DNA of 62,941 bases from Gammaproteobacteria bacterium (GTDB lineage Bacteria; Pseudomonadota; Gammaproteobacteria; Pseudomonadales; Azotimanducaceae). Positions within the stretch are counted from its first letter, which is position 1; each line of letters starts with the position of its first letter. Under the pieces are notes generated by a model that saw nothing but the letters and a program-made list of their open reading frames with translations, ran no database searches and had not been told where the DNA came from. Both the position numbers and the translations under genes were made by a program. Location: assembly GCA_009845835.1 (NCBI GenBank), contig VXYV01000067.1, forward strand, positions 1 to 62,941, in the 5' to 3' direction. Shown here piece by piece: positions 55,171 to 62,941 of this stretch.

Positions 55171-55510
55171 TTCCAGGTCCTACATATTTCGCGATTCGAT
55201 CCAATAGTTTTTTACTAGGTACGAACTTCACTCTTTTTGCTGCACTTGTTTCCGTTGATTTCTTGTCGGATGCCTCTCTTTTCTCACTTGTTTCGTGTGC
55301 CTGAGCTTGTATATTTTTTGAAACTAGTGAAAACACTCCAAAATTTTTAATCTGAACACTATTTCCCATTTCAAGTGAAGCGCAAATGTCCTCAAAATAA
55401 GTATTCACGATTCCAGATGCGTCACGTTCTGAAATTCCAAACTCTTGGTGCAACAGAGAAGCTAAGGTACCGCGATTAAGAGTAGGAACATCTTGTTTTG
55501 AAGAAACCAT
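55160..55510 (-). CDS. ihfA: IHF alpha-like DNA-binding protein with divergent arm
   Basis: By position (between pheT and the merR-like gene) and fold this is the alpha subunit of integration host factor. The helical body (residues 12-50) and the strand IKNFGVFSLVSKN fit HU/IHF. But residues about 63-95, the beta arm, lack the near-universal GRNPKTG motif and the intercalating proline; a charged Ser/Lys/Glu/Thr-rich stretch replaces them. The last helix SKKLLDRI is normal. The 116-residue length exceeds typical IHF alpha (about 100). Normal DNA bending is doubtful. No frameshift explains the change: the other frames give no IHF-like arm. Confidence 0.85.
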   Translation of the reverse strand: MVSSKQDVPTLNRGTLASLLHQEFGISERDASGIVNTYFEDICASLEMGNSVQIKNFGVFSLVSKNIQAQAHETSEKREASDKKSTETSAAKRVKFVPSKKLLDRIAKYVGPGIEG

Positions 55511-55521
55511 GTTTGTAAATC

Positions 55522-57879
55522 TCAGCGGAGCGTAGCATTAAATCGCGTACCCAGTTGTCGAGTGATCTTTTCTAACAACTGATTCACTTCACTATCTTCT
55601 AATGTCCGGGACATATGTTGAAATATCATCCCTATCCCCAAACTCTTATTGTCCTTACCTAAGTCTTCACTTTCGTAAACATCAAAAACTATAAACTGCT
55701 TTAACAATTCACCTGAAACCTCCCGAACTAAAACTTCAATCTCGGTGGCCGTTACCTGTTTCTTTAAAACGATAGCAAGATCTCTGCGTACGGATGGATA
55801 AGAGCTTATAGGTTGCATTGTAAGTTTTTTATTCTTGCATATTACGTCAGCTTCTAGCTCAAACACATAAACTTCTGAATCTAGTTCAAAATTTTGTGCA
55901 ATCTCGTCGCCAAGCTTTCCGATAACTCCCAGTGAAACATTGTCCACAACAACTGCAGCACTACAACTTGGACTTAGCCATTTGATTTCGGTTGGTTTCC
56001 ATTCACAATTCCTTCCAATTAGACTTTCGATATCCCCTTTTACATCGAAAAAGTCAACCTTGTCTTTACTGGTAACCCATGATTCTGGTTCGCGTCGTCC
56101 CCAAAGTAAACCACCAACTAAATTTTGTTGAACTAACTCATCGTTTCTTTGGATAAAGCATTGTCCATACTCGAATATGCGACCAACATTTTGTTGTCTG
56201 GCAATGTTATAAGTGTACACTTGTATTAATCCAGGAATCAACGAAGCTCGCATCGTATCACGGTCCGAAGAAATGGGATTCGTTACTCTGACCGACAATA
56301 GTGAATCTAAAAACAATGCATTTGTCTCGTGATGAATGAAACTGTAGGTCACGACTTCGTTGTATCCGAGATGTGCTAATCGTTGTCTTAAATCTTCGGC
56401 ATCTCCCATCGCTCGAGGTGATCTTTTGATATCGAGAATTCCATGTAGTGGCAATGGGGGAATTTGGTCATATCCAACAATTCGACACACTTCTTCGACG
56501 AGATCTTCTTCAATGGCAAGATCAAACCTATGTGGTGGAGTTATTACGGTAAATTCACCGTTGCTAGTCTCAATTTCGCATCCGATCTTTTTCAACACCT
56601 GGTCAATCAATGTTGAATCAAACTGACACCCTATGAGTTTTTCAATACGTTCATACGACGCCTTGATCTGTTGCCTTTTTGGTAAATGTTCTTCTGCACG
56701 CGCTTCGCAAACCGGTCCAGCACTACCTCCAGCATACCGCAAAATTAATTCGGTAGCACGATTAATCGCAGTCTTTTGGATCGTCGGATCGACTCCCCGT
56801 TCGTAACGTGCCGACGCATCCGTATGTAATCCATAACGGCGCGCGACACCCAACAGATTAGCCGGCGAAAAATAGGCGACTTCTAACAAAATGTCCACGG
56901 TACTTGGCTGCACGGCACTTGCTAATCCACCTACTACTCCAGCGATCGCAACTGGATTGTCTTCGCTAACAATAAGTAAAGTTTCAGAATCGAGTGCAGC
57001 CTCACTACCGTCTAACAAGATTAACTTTTCACCATTCAATGCCTTTCGGACAACGATACCTTTTTCAACGTGCGCTAGATCGAAAGCATGCATCGGTTGA
57101 CCTAGTTCTAACATCACGTAGTTGAGAATGTCGACAATTACATTGATCGACCGTATTCCTGCACAGCGTAGTCGATGAGAGAGCTGCCAAGGTGTATGCG
57201 CGTTTACATCAATGTTCTTAATAACCCTACCAAGATATAGTGGACATCCGACGCTGTCATCTAAGTAAATCTCTATCCGGTCAGATATAGTTTCACGCGG
57301 AGAATGAATTGACGGTCTTATTAAATTGCAGTCAAACAATACCGATACTTCTCGTGCAACGCCTAACATTGAGAAACAATCACCACGATTCGGTGTTAGA
57401 TCGAATTCGACGATTTCATCGTCCATTCGTAAAACTTCTGTTAGAGGTTTTCCGAGTTCGACAGCGTCGTCTAGGGGCAAAATGACTTGACCGTGTTCGT
57501 CCAATCCGAGGTCTTTTGACGAACACAACATACCATTCGATTCAATGCCTTTAATGGATTTCCGATTTACAACAATGCCTTCGGGCAATACTGTCCCAAT
57601 CGGTGCAAATGCAGTTTTCAACCCAACCGAGACATTCGGGGCACCACACACCACTTCAAAACTTTCACGGTCTGATCGAATTGAACACACAGTCAAATGT
57701 GATGCCGAGGGATGTGGTCGGACGTCGGTTATTGTGACAACAATTACCCCTTCGAATGGTGCGCCTACGTGATCGACACTATCGACTTCAAGACCAGCGT
57801 TTGTCAACTTCTGACAGATCTCTTCCGTTGTTGCTTCCGGTGTTACCCAATCCCGCAACCAACTTGTACACAATTTCAT
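55522..57879 (-). CDS. pheT: Phenylalanyl-tRNA synthetase beta subunit
   Basis: The large subunit of the alpha2-beta2 enzyme that charges tRNA-Phe. Its 785 residues show the N-terminal MKLCTSWLRDWV, the tRNA-binding (EMAP-like) region with SNGMLCSSKDLGL, the B3/B4 editing region, the B5 region with DLAIEEDLVEEVCRIVGYD and the C-terminal anticodon-binding FDX-ACB domain (SYPSVRRDLAIVL). Length is normal. It follows pheS by nine bases and precedes ihfA by eleven. Confidence 0.97.
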   Translation of the reverse strand: MKLCTSWLRDWVTPEATTEEICQKLTNAGLEVDSVDHVGAPFEGVIVVTITDVRPHPSASHLTVCSIRSDRESFEVVCGAPNVSVGLKTAFAPIGTVLPEGIVVNRKSIKGIESNGMLCSSKDLGLDEHGQVILPLDDAVELGKPLTEVLRMDDEIVEFDLTPNRGDCFSMLGVAREVSVLFDCNLIRPSIHSPRETISDRIEIYLDDSVGCPLYLGRVIKNIDVNAHTPWQLSHRLRCAGIRSINVIVDILNYVMLELGQPMHAFDLAHVEKGIVVRKALNGEKLILLDGSEAALDSETLLIVSEDNPVAIAGVVGGLASAVQPSTVDILLEVAYFSPANLLGVARRYGLHTDASARYERGVDPTIQKTAINRATELILRYAGGSAGPVCEARAEEHLPKRQQIKASYERIEKLIGCQFDSTLIDQVLKKIGCEIETSNGEFTVITPPHRFDLAIEEDLVEEVCRIVGYDQIPPLPLHGILDIKRSPRAMGDAEDLRQRLAHLGYNEVVTYSFIHHETNALFLDSLLSVRVTNPISSDRDTMRASLIPGLIQVYTYNIARQQNVGRIFEYGQCFIQRNDELVQQNLVGGLLWGRREPESWVTSKDKVDFFDVKGDIESLIGRNCEWKPTEIKWLSPSCSAAVVVDNVSLGVIGKLGDEIAQNFELDSEVYVFELEADVICKNKKLTMQPISSYPSVRRDLAIVLKKQVTATEIEVLVREVSGELLKQFIVFDVYESEDLGKDNKSLGIGMIFQHMSRTLEDSEVNQLLEKITRQLGTRFNATLR

Positions 57880-57888
57880 TTCAGTACA

Positions 57889-58866
57889 CTAGCCAAATTG
57901 TCGCAGGAATCGTAAATCATTATCAAACAACATTCTAAGATCAGGAATGTTGTACTTCAGCATCGCTAACCGATCAGCGCCAAAACCAAAGGCGAAACCA
58001 CTATATTCCTTTGGATCTATACCTGACATTGATAGCACATTTGGATGCACGACACCACATCCCATTACTTCCTGCCAACCACTCTCTCCTAACACATCAA
58101 CTTCAGCTGATGGTTCGGTGAACGGGAAGTAAGAAGCACGAAAACGTATTTCGACGTGTCGTTCGAAAAATGCTTCAACAAAATTTATCACGGTAGCTTT
58201 CAAATGAGCAAAATTGATTCCTCTATCAACAACTAACCCTTCGACTTGATGAAACATCGGTGTATGAGTTCGATCGAAATCTCGTCGGTACACGCGGCCG
58301 GGACAGATAATTCGAATGGGCGGTTGTTCTTGCTCCATTGTGCGAATTTGAACAGGGGACGTGTGCGTCCTTAAAACCATTCCGTTCCTTAAAAAGAAAG
58401 TATCATGCATTGCTCTTGCAGGGTGATTCGGTGGTATGTTCAGCGCTTCAAAGTTGTGATATTCGTCTTCAATTTCGGGACCTTGTGCAACCTTGAAATT
58501 CGCCCGAACTAAAATGTCTTCAATAAGTGCTAACGAATGAGTCACCGGGTGTAGACTACCGCGAAAATGAGTTCTACTCGATAAAGAGACATCGATTTTA
58601 GCTTCGGATGTAAGTGCTTGTTGCCGTAGAGACTCAAGCTCCGTCAATCTTTCTGACAATGTGTTCTCGATAGATTTCTTGGCCGCATGAATGGCCGCGC
58701 CGACTTTCGGACGTTCGGCTTGTGAAACTGTCTTTAAGGCACGAAGGAGTTGCGTGATTTCTCCGTTTCGTCCTAAATACTTTACGCGAGTTTGTTCTAA
58801 CGCATCGATGTTTGGAGCGTTGGCGATGTCAGTTGTAGCGCGATCGACAAGATTAGATACATTCAT
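57889..58866 (-). CDS. pheS: Phenylalanyl-tRNA synthetase alpha subunit
   Basis: The catalytic class II subunit. After an N-terminal coiled coil the motif regions are clear: HPVTHSLALIEDIL, MHDTFFLRNG, LRTHTSPVQIRTM, the ATP-binding HQVEGLVVD, FPFTEPSAEVDV and the motif 3 region FAFGFGADRLAMLKY. The 325-residue length is typical. It lies between rplT and pheT in the conserved order. Confidence 0.97.
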   Translation of the reverse strand: MNVSNLVDRATTDIANAPNIDALEQTRVKYLGRNGEITQLLRALKTVSQAERPKVGAAIHAAKKSIENTLSERLTELESLRQQALTSEAKIDVSLSSRTHFRGSLHPVTHSLALIEDILVRANFKVAQGPEIEDEYHNFEALNIPPNHPARAMHDTFFLRNGMVLRTHTSPVQIRTMEQEQPPIRIICPGRVYRRDFDRTHTPMFHQVEGLVVDRGINFAHLKATVINFVEAFFERHVEIRFRASYFPFTEPSAEVDVLGESGWQEVMGCGVVHPNVLSMSGIDPKEYSGFAFGFGADRLAMLKYNIPDLRMLFDNDLRFLRQFG

Positions 58867-58956
58867 AACAATGGTCGTGCAGCAACATGTGTAATTGAAA
58901 AGACGACATTAGGAAAGAGTGCCTTTCGCGTGGCGTCGGAAGCTGAGGGTACCAGC

Positions 58957-59316
58957 CTAAGCGGCTAGTGCTTGTTTGGCGCTTTGTACGATCTCAACAA
59001 ACGCTGGACTCTCGTGAAACGCGAGATCAGCAAGGGTTTTTCGATCTAACTGAATATTCGCTTTCTTTAACCCATGAATGAACTGACCGTAGGTTAGTCC
59101 ATGTTGCCGCGCGGCAGCATTAATTCGCACAATCCATAAAGAGCGAAACTGTCGCTTGCGCTGCCTTCTATCGCGATAAGCATATTGTCCGGCTTTAATT
59201 ACAGCTTGCTTGGCAACTTTAAAAGTACGACTACGAGCACCGTAGTACCCCCGCGCTTGTTTGAGTATGCGTTTTCGGCGCGCTCTCGACGCGACACTAT
59301 TGGTTGAACGAGACAT
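58957..59316 (-). CDS. rplT: 50S ribosomal protein L20
   Basis: L20 binds 23S rRNA early in large-subunit assembly and in many bacteria represses its own operon. The 119-residue basic protein has [35 protein letters not shown] and [12 protein letters not shown]. It keeps the RNA-binding C-terminal part used in autoregulation. A ribosome site GAGGAA precedes the ATG, 16 nt after rpmI. Confidence 0.97.
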   Translation of the reverse strand: MSRSTNSVASRARRKRILKQARGYYGARSRTFKVAKQAVIKAGQYAYRDRRQRKRQFRSLWIVRINAAARQHGLTYGQFIHGLKKANIQLDRKTLADLAFHESPAFVEIVQSAKQALAA

Positions 59317-59332
59317 CCAATTCCTCTATTCG

Positions 59333-59533
59333 TTATCGCCCATCATAAGGCAGTAGATTATCAATTTTTTTCACATCTTGCGCGGAAATCTCTTTGAAAC
59401 CCCGAAGATTTCGTTTTCGCTGCTGGGACTTTTTAGTCTGCAGATGATTTTTCCCAGTTCGTTTATGTTTATATCCGTTCGCCGTTTTCCGGAATCTTTT
59501 CACGGCGCCGCTATGTGACTTAATTTTTGGCAT
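59333..59533 (-). CDS. rpmI: 50S ribosomal protein L35
   Basis: A 66-residue, very basic large-subunit protein with the family start MPKIKSHSGAVKRF and the Lys/Arg-rich middle HKRTGKNHLQTKKS. It lies five bases after infC, the standard order. Confidence 0.97.
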   Translation of the reverse strand: MPKIKSHSGAVKRFRKTANGYKHKRTGKNHLQTKKSQQRKRNLRGFKEISAQDVKKIDNLLPYDGR

Positions 59534-59538
59534 AGTGA

Positions 59539-60084
59539 TTATTTCTTTTTTCGACTTAGAGGAGCAAAAATCATTGTCATTTGTTGTCCTTCTAATTTTG
59601 GAACCAATTCTACTGTTGCAGCATCTTGTAAATCTTTTTCTAACCGATTAAGCATTTTTAACCCAATCTCTGGATGTAAACTTTCTCTGCCTTTAAATCG
59701 TAAACTAACTTTAGCTTTATCACCGTCTTCCAAAAAACCGATAATTCGCTTCAATTTTATGGCGTAATCACTTTCGTCGGTCGTTGCTCGAAACCGTATT
59801 TCTTTGACTTGAGTATTTCGTTGTTTTTTTCGATTCGCTGACCAAGCTTTTTTCTGTTCAAACAAATGTTTGCTGTAGTCAAGGATTTTGACAACAGGCG
59901 GTTGGGACTGTGGCGCAATAAGTACTAGATCAAGACCCTCAGCACGTGCTGCAGCTAGTGCTTGTGACCGAGGAACAACCCCAACTTGTTCACCTTCTTT
60001 ATCGATTAATCGCACTCGAGGTGCTTCGATGTTTTCGTTGAGTAAGGCGCGATCTAGTTTCGAACTTGCAGCAGCCTTACTTAT
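59539..60084 (-). CDS. infC: Translation initiation factor IF-3, ATA start
   Basis: IF-3 splits ribosomes and checks the start codon. From a GTG at 60015 the protein would lack its N-terminal NEEIRA-like region. Reading upstream restores KLDRALLNENIEAPRVRLID, the normal start of IF-3. No ATG, GTG or TTG lies before it. ATA at 60084 is preceded by a strong TGAGGA six bases away and gives 181 residues, the usual length. A rare start codon fits the known self-control of infC, where IF-3 discriminates against its own AUU-type start; ATA is rarer. The C-terminal domain (KVSLRFKGRE, QMTMIFAP) is intact. Confidence 0.95.
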   Translation of the reverse strand: MSKAAASSKLDRALLNENIEAPRVRLIDKEGEQVGVVPRSQALAAARAEGLDLVLIAPQSQPPVVKILDYSKHLFEQKKAWSANRKKQRNTQVKEIRFRATTDESDYAIKLKRIIGFLEDGDKAKVSLRFKGRESLHPEIGLKMLNRLEKDLQDAATVELVPKLEGQQMTMIFAPLSRKKK

Positions 60085-60105
60085 GACTCTTCCTCAAATT
60101 GGTCT

Positions 60106-60183
60106 CTACTCAAAGTACTTTACTTCATATTGCTCTGCCTTTAGATAAGTTAAATGAGAGAAAAGTGACAGGTTTTCAGGCAT
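60106..60183 (-). CDS. 25-codon leader ORF upstream of infC
   Basis: ATG at 60183 is preceded by a near-consensus AGGAG six bases away and opens a 25-codon frame (MPENLSLFSHLTYLKAEQ and so on) that ends in TAG at 60106, 21 nt before the infC ATA. Its ribosome site is better than that of most genes here. It could be a leader peptide that controls infC by translation coupling, a small protein, or the remains of an upstream gene. thrS, the usual neighbour, is absent. Confidence 0.5.
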   Translation of the reverse strand: MPENLSLFSHLTYLKAEQYEVKYFE

Positions 60184-60512
60184 ATAAATCTCCTAAACAG
60201 AAACAATAATTTTGCTTAAATTTTAAGAATCTGGAATCGACAACCATTACACCAATGGTGAAACGTCGAACGAGAACTTGATTCAGTTTGTGATTCAGTA
60301 CAACGACCCGGGATTCCTGTAATCCGAGTGGTAGTTATGATTCCACCTATATATTTTAATGTATTGAAGCGATTGAGAATAGTAACTGTTATTGAAGTCT
60401 ACCCAACAAAGCATTAGAATTTCTAGTTTGTAGTGACAGGACTCTACCGTTTGGAGTTCTCAACTACGACCGAATAAATGATGAATCTCTCGAGATTCGA
60501 TCACTTCTTTGT
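60184..60512. other. Intergenic region between infC leader and tRNA-Val
   Basis: About 330 nt that must hold the infC operon promoter on the minus strand and the tRNA-Val promoter on the plus strand. A palindrome GAATCTCTCGAGATTC is at 60483-60498, just before the tRNA. No gene was seen, and no remnant of thrS. Confidence 0.5.
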
Positions 60513-60588
60513 AGGCGCGTAGCTCAGCTGGGAGAGCATCACCTTGACATGGTGGGGGTCGTTGGTTCAAGTCCAATCGCGCCTACCA
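60513..60588 (+). tRNA. tRNA-Val (GAC)
   Basis: A 76-nt cloverleaf with encoded CCA. Acceptor AGGCGCG pairs with CGCGCCT, the D arm is GCTC/GAGC, the anticodon stem TCACC/GGTGG encloses TTGACAT, and the T arm is GTTGG-TTCAAGT-CCAAT. The anticodon is GAC. It ends 15 nt before the 3' end of uvrB, which lies on the opposite strand. Confidence 0.97.
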
Positions 60589-60602
60589 TTGCTTGTCACT
60601 TT

Positions 60603-62618
60603 TTAAGCAAACAGAACGCCCTGTTTAAGTTCTTCAATCTTGTCTCGAATACTCGCAGCTTGCTCAAACTCTAATTGATCAGCGTGTTCAAACATTTGTT
60701 TTTCTAGCTCTTTGAGCAGTTTCGTTGCCTTATTGATATCGGTGGGGGACTCGTACATTGAAACGTCGACGTCATTGGTTGTACGACGGCGATTCGATTT
60801 TGGATTCACATAGGTTCTAGCACCTTCCATTACATCGGCGACATCTTTTGTGACCGACTCGGGAATGATGTTGTGCTTTCGGTTAAACGCAATTTGCTTG
60901 TCGCGCCGCCGGGTTGTTTCCTCTATCGCACGTTGCATGGAACCAGTTACTCGGTCGGCGTATAAGATCGCGCGTCCGTTGAGGTTTCTGGCTGCACGAC
61001 CAATGGTTTGAATCAACGACCGATCCGATCTTAGAAATCCTTCCTTATCAGCATCTAATACAGCAACTAACGAAACTTCTGGGATATCTAATCCTTCTCG
61101 TAACAAGTTGATACCAACGAGAACATCAAATTCCTTTAATCGTAAGTCGCGAATAATTTCGATGCGTTCAATCGTGTCGATGTCCGAATGCAAGTACCGA
61201 ACAGCAACTTCATGCTCGTCCAAATATTCCGTTAAATCTTCAGCCATTCGTTTGGTCAGAGTCGTTACCAAAACGCGCTCGCCACGCGTCGTTGTTTCGT
61301 AAATGCTATGCAACAGATCGTCAACCTGAGTGGTAGCTGGTCTAATTTCTACTTGTGGATCAATGAGTCCGGTCGGTCGCACAACTTGATCGATGACTGG
61401 CGCACCACATTCGTGTTCGTAGTTCCCAGGAGTTGCAGAAACAAAAATAGTTTGTGGAGCCATTTTTTCCCATTCGTCAAATCGCAAGGGACGATTATCT
61501 AATGCCGATGGAAGTCTAAACCCATACTCAACTAACGTCTCTTTGCGCGAACGGTCTCCCTTATACATTGCACCAAGTTGAGGAACGGTAACGTGTGATT
61601 CATCAACAAACAATAAAGCATCGTTTGGTAGATAATCGAATAACGTCGGAGGAGGCTCTCCCGGTTTTCGGTTTGACAGATACCGTGAGTAGTTCTCTAT
61701 CCCGGTACAGAATCCGATTTCTCGCATCATTTCTAAATCGTATACAGTTCGTTGCGAGAGTCGGTGCGCCTCCAGTGGTTTATCTTGTTTTTGCAACTCA
61801 TGTACACGTTCATTTAACTCTGTTTCGATATCACCTAAAACGGCGCGAATTCGTTTCTGAGGAGTTACGTAGTGAGATTTAGGAAATATGGTAAATCGCG
61901 GGACCTTATTTAACACTTCGCCAGTAAGAGGATCGAAGATACTCAAATCGGTGATGACTTCATCGAACAATTCTATGCGAACACTCTCATGTTCTGACTC
62001 GGCCGGATACACATCAATAACATCACCACGAACTCGATAGTTTCCACGCTGAAAGTACATATCACTTCGGGTGTACTGAAGAGTTACTAATCGTTTTAGC
62101 AGGTAGCGCTGATCGACCCGATCTCCTCGATCTAGATGTAACACTAGCTCAAGGTAAGTACTTGGATCGCCGAGGCCGTAGATTGCAGACACCGACGACA
62201 CGATAATCGTGTCTCGCCTTTGTATTAAAGCTTTCGTCGCCGACAACCGCATTTGTTCAACATGATCGTTAATGGATAAATCTTTTTCGATATAGGTGTC
62301 TGTTGATGGCACGTATGCTTCAGGTTGATAGTAGTCGTAATACGATACAAAGTATTCAACTGCATTATTGGGAAAGTACTCTTTAAATTCCCCATAAAGT
62401 TGTGCCGCGAGGGTTTTGTTGTGCGCGAGAATCAAGCTAGGTCGTTGCACATTTTTAATCACGTTTGCCATTGTGAAAGTTTTACCCGACCCCGTCACAC
62501 CAAGTAAAGTTTGATGCAAGTGTCCAGTCCTCAGATTCTCACACAGCTGTTCAATTGCTTGCGGTTGATCGCCTTGTGGTTGGTAAGGGGCCGACAGTTG
62601 AAACGATTGTTGTGACAT
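60603..62618 (-). CDS. uvrB: Excinuclease ABC subunit B
   Basis: UvrB is the damage-verifying helicase-like subunit of nucleotide excision repair. The 671-residue protein has Walker [11 protein letters not shown] (40-49), the beta-hairpin region [12 protein letters not shown], the DEAD-type box FVDESHV, helicase motifs V and VI ([24 protein letters not shown]) and the C-terminal UVR domain [15 protein letters not shown] that binds UvrC. Length is normal. No LexA-type box CTG-N10-CAG was seen just upstream. Confidence 0.97.
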   Translation of the reverse strand: MSQQSFQLSAPYQPQGDQPQAIEQLCENLRTGHLHQTLLGVTGSGKTFTMANVIKNVQRPSLILAHNKTLAAQLYGEFKEYFPNNAVEYFVSYYDYYQPEAYVPSTDTYIEKDLSINDHVEQMRLSATKALIQRRDTIIVSSVSAIYGLGDPSTYLELVLHLDRGDRVDQRYLLKRLVTLQYTRSDMYFQRGNYRVRGDVIDVYPAESEHESVRIELFDEVITDLSIFDPLTGEVLNKVPRFTIFPKSHYVTPQKRIRAVLGDIETELNERVHELQKQDKPLEAHRLSQRTVYDLEMMREIGFCTGIENYSRYLSNRKPGEPPPTLFDYLPNDALLFVDESHVTVPQLGAMYKGDRSRKETLVEYGFRLPSALDNRPLRFDEWEKMAPQTIFVSATPGNYEHECGAPVIDQVVRPTGLIDPQVEIRPATTQVDDLLHSIYETTTRGERVLVTTLTKRMAEDLTEYLDEHEVAVRYLHSDIDTIERIEIIRDLRLKEFDVLVGINLLREGLDIPEVSLVAVLDADKEGFLRSDRSLIQTIGRAARNLNGRAILYADRVTGSMQRAIEETTRRRDKQIAFNRKHNIIPESVTKDVADVMEGARTYVNPKSNRRRTTNDVDVSMYESPTDINKATKLLKELEKQMFEHADQLEFEQAASIRDKIEELKQGVLFA

Positions 62619-62941
62619 AAGAGTGAGTGTGCGTTTAGATTAGTGATGCCTGCAAATGGATGGGCGATACATTTTTTTATTTTGCACACAGAACCTCAAA
62701 CGGGAGAACTCATCGATACTTAACTCTTCTTTAACCGTGTAGGACGAAAGTCTTGGGTATTTCAAGGTGGAATAGTAAGGTTCAACACAACACATTAGTT
62801 GCGATGTATTCATTCACAGATTTGGGTTTGATTGCCTCGACCTTTTTCGACACCATTCCTCGTAGTGGTGAGATACAAGAATACTAGAACCATATTACAT
62901 TAGTCAATTTCAAATTCTCTAAACAATGGTATGGAACTAAC
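62619..62941. other. Right-end non-coding stretch
   Basis: 323 nt upstream of uvrB up to the window edge. No gene, RNA or strong hairpin was recognised. It should contain the uvrB promoter. Confidence 0.5.

Noticed and set aside
62619-62700. LexA box before uvrB
   Set aside because: No CTG-N10-CAG symmetric site was seen in the upstream 80 nt.

Overview
The window is A+T-rich chromosomal DNA from a bacterium that is most probably a gammaproteobacterium. The best evidence is the right end, where infC-rpmI-rplT-pheS-pheT-ihfA-merR-tRNA-Pro lie in the order typical of that class; ETF-quinone oxidoreductase, FdsGBA formate dehydrogenase and MurF agree with it. I cannot name a genus. No insertion sequence, integrase, phage gene or CRISPR array was seen.

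Layout. 0.4-8.6 kb: ETF:quinone oxidoreductase, moaA, a NatAB-like ABC exporter whose permease has an in-frame TAA, murF and a ureohydrolase. 8.8-20.4 kb: a secreted M16 protease, the envelope peptidase SppA, a GCS2-type ligase, an FAD oxidoreductase, a sodium:amino-acid symporter with a large insert, and glutathione reductase. 20.4-27.6 kb: an SRPBCC protein, an orphan HsdR_N-like nuclease, methylmalonate-semialdehyde dehydrogenase, gamma-glutamyltransferase and a small lipoprotein. 27.6-36.6 kb: a defence island. On the minus strand an EVE-McrB-like AAA+ GTPase, a McrC-like nuclease and a 1178-residue ABC-2/M1-like/golvesin-like membrane protein overlap end to end. Divergent from them are a DNA methyltransferase and a zinc-ribbon PD-(D/E)XK nuclease. 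36.8-43.1 kb: NAD-linked formate dehydrogenase (fdsGBA) with fdhD and mobA. 43.3-48.7 kb: a partner-switching regulatory module (STAS protein, histidine kinase, periplasmic binding protein, anti-sigma-type kinase, receiver-PP2C phosphatase). 48.8-54.7 kb: the transglutaminase/alpha-E/ATP-grasp trio, a sulfite dehydrogenase pair and a DUF899 protein. 54.7-62.9 kb: tRNA-Pro, the merR-ihfA-pheTS-rplT-rpmI-infC block, tRNA-Val and uvrB.

How the genes fit together. MoaA, MobA and FdhD serve molybdenum enzymes, and two such enzymes (formate dehydrogenase, sulfite dehydrogenase) are present. ETF-QO and MmsA point to oxidation of branched-chain amino acids or fatty acids feeding the quinone pool. Gor, Ggt and the GCS2-family ligase touch glutathione chemistry.

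Most worth a second look: (1) the translationally overlapped McrB-McrC-membrane-protein operon facing a methyltransferase/nuclease pair across palindromic operator candidates; (2) genes that seem to begin at ATC or ATA (gor, the STAS gene, infC), two of them behind strong Shine-Dalgarno sequences; (3) an IHF-alpha-like protein lacking the hallmark DNA-bending arm sequence; (4) a 25-codon ORF with a strong ribosome site just before infC, where thrS would usually be; (5) the in-frame stop in natB; (6) the partner-switch operon with a built-in binding protein. All domain calls are from reading motifs; no database search was run.
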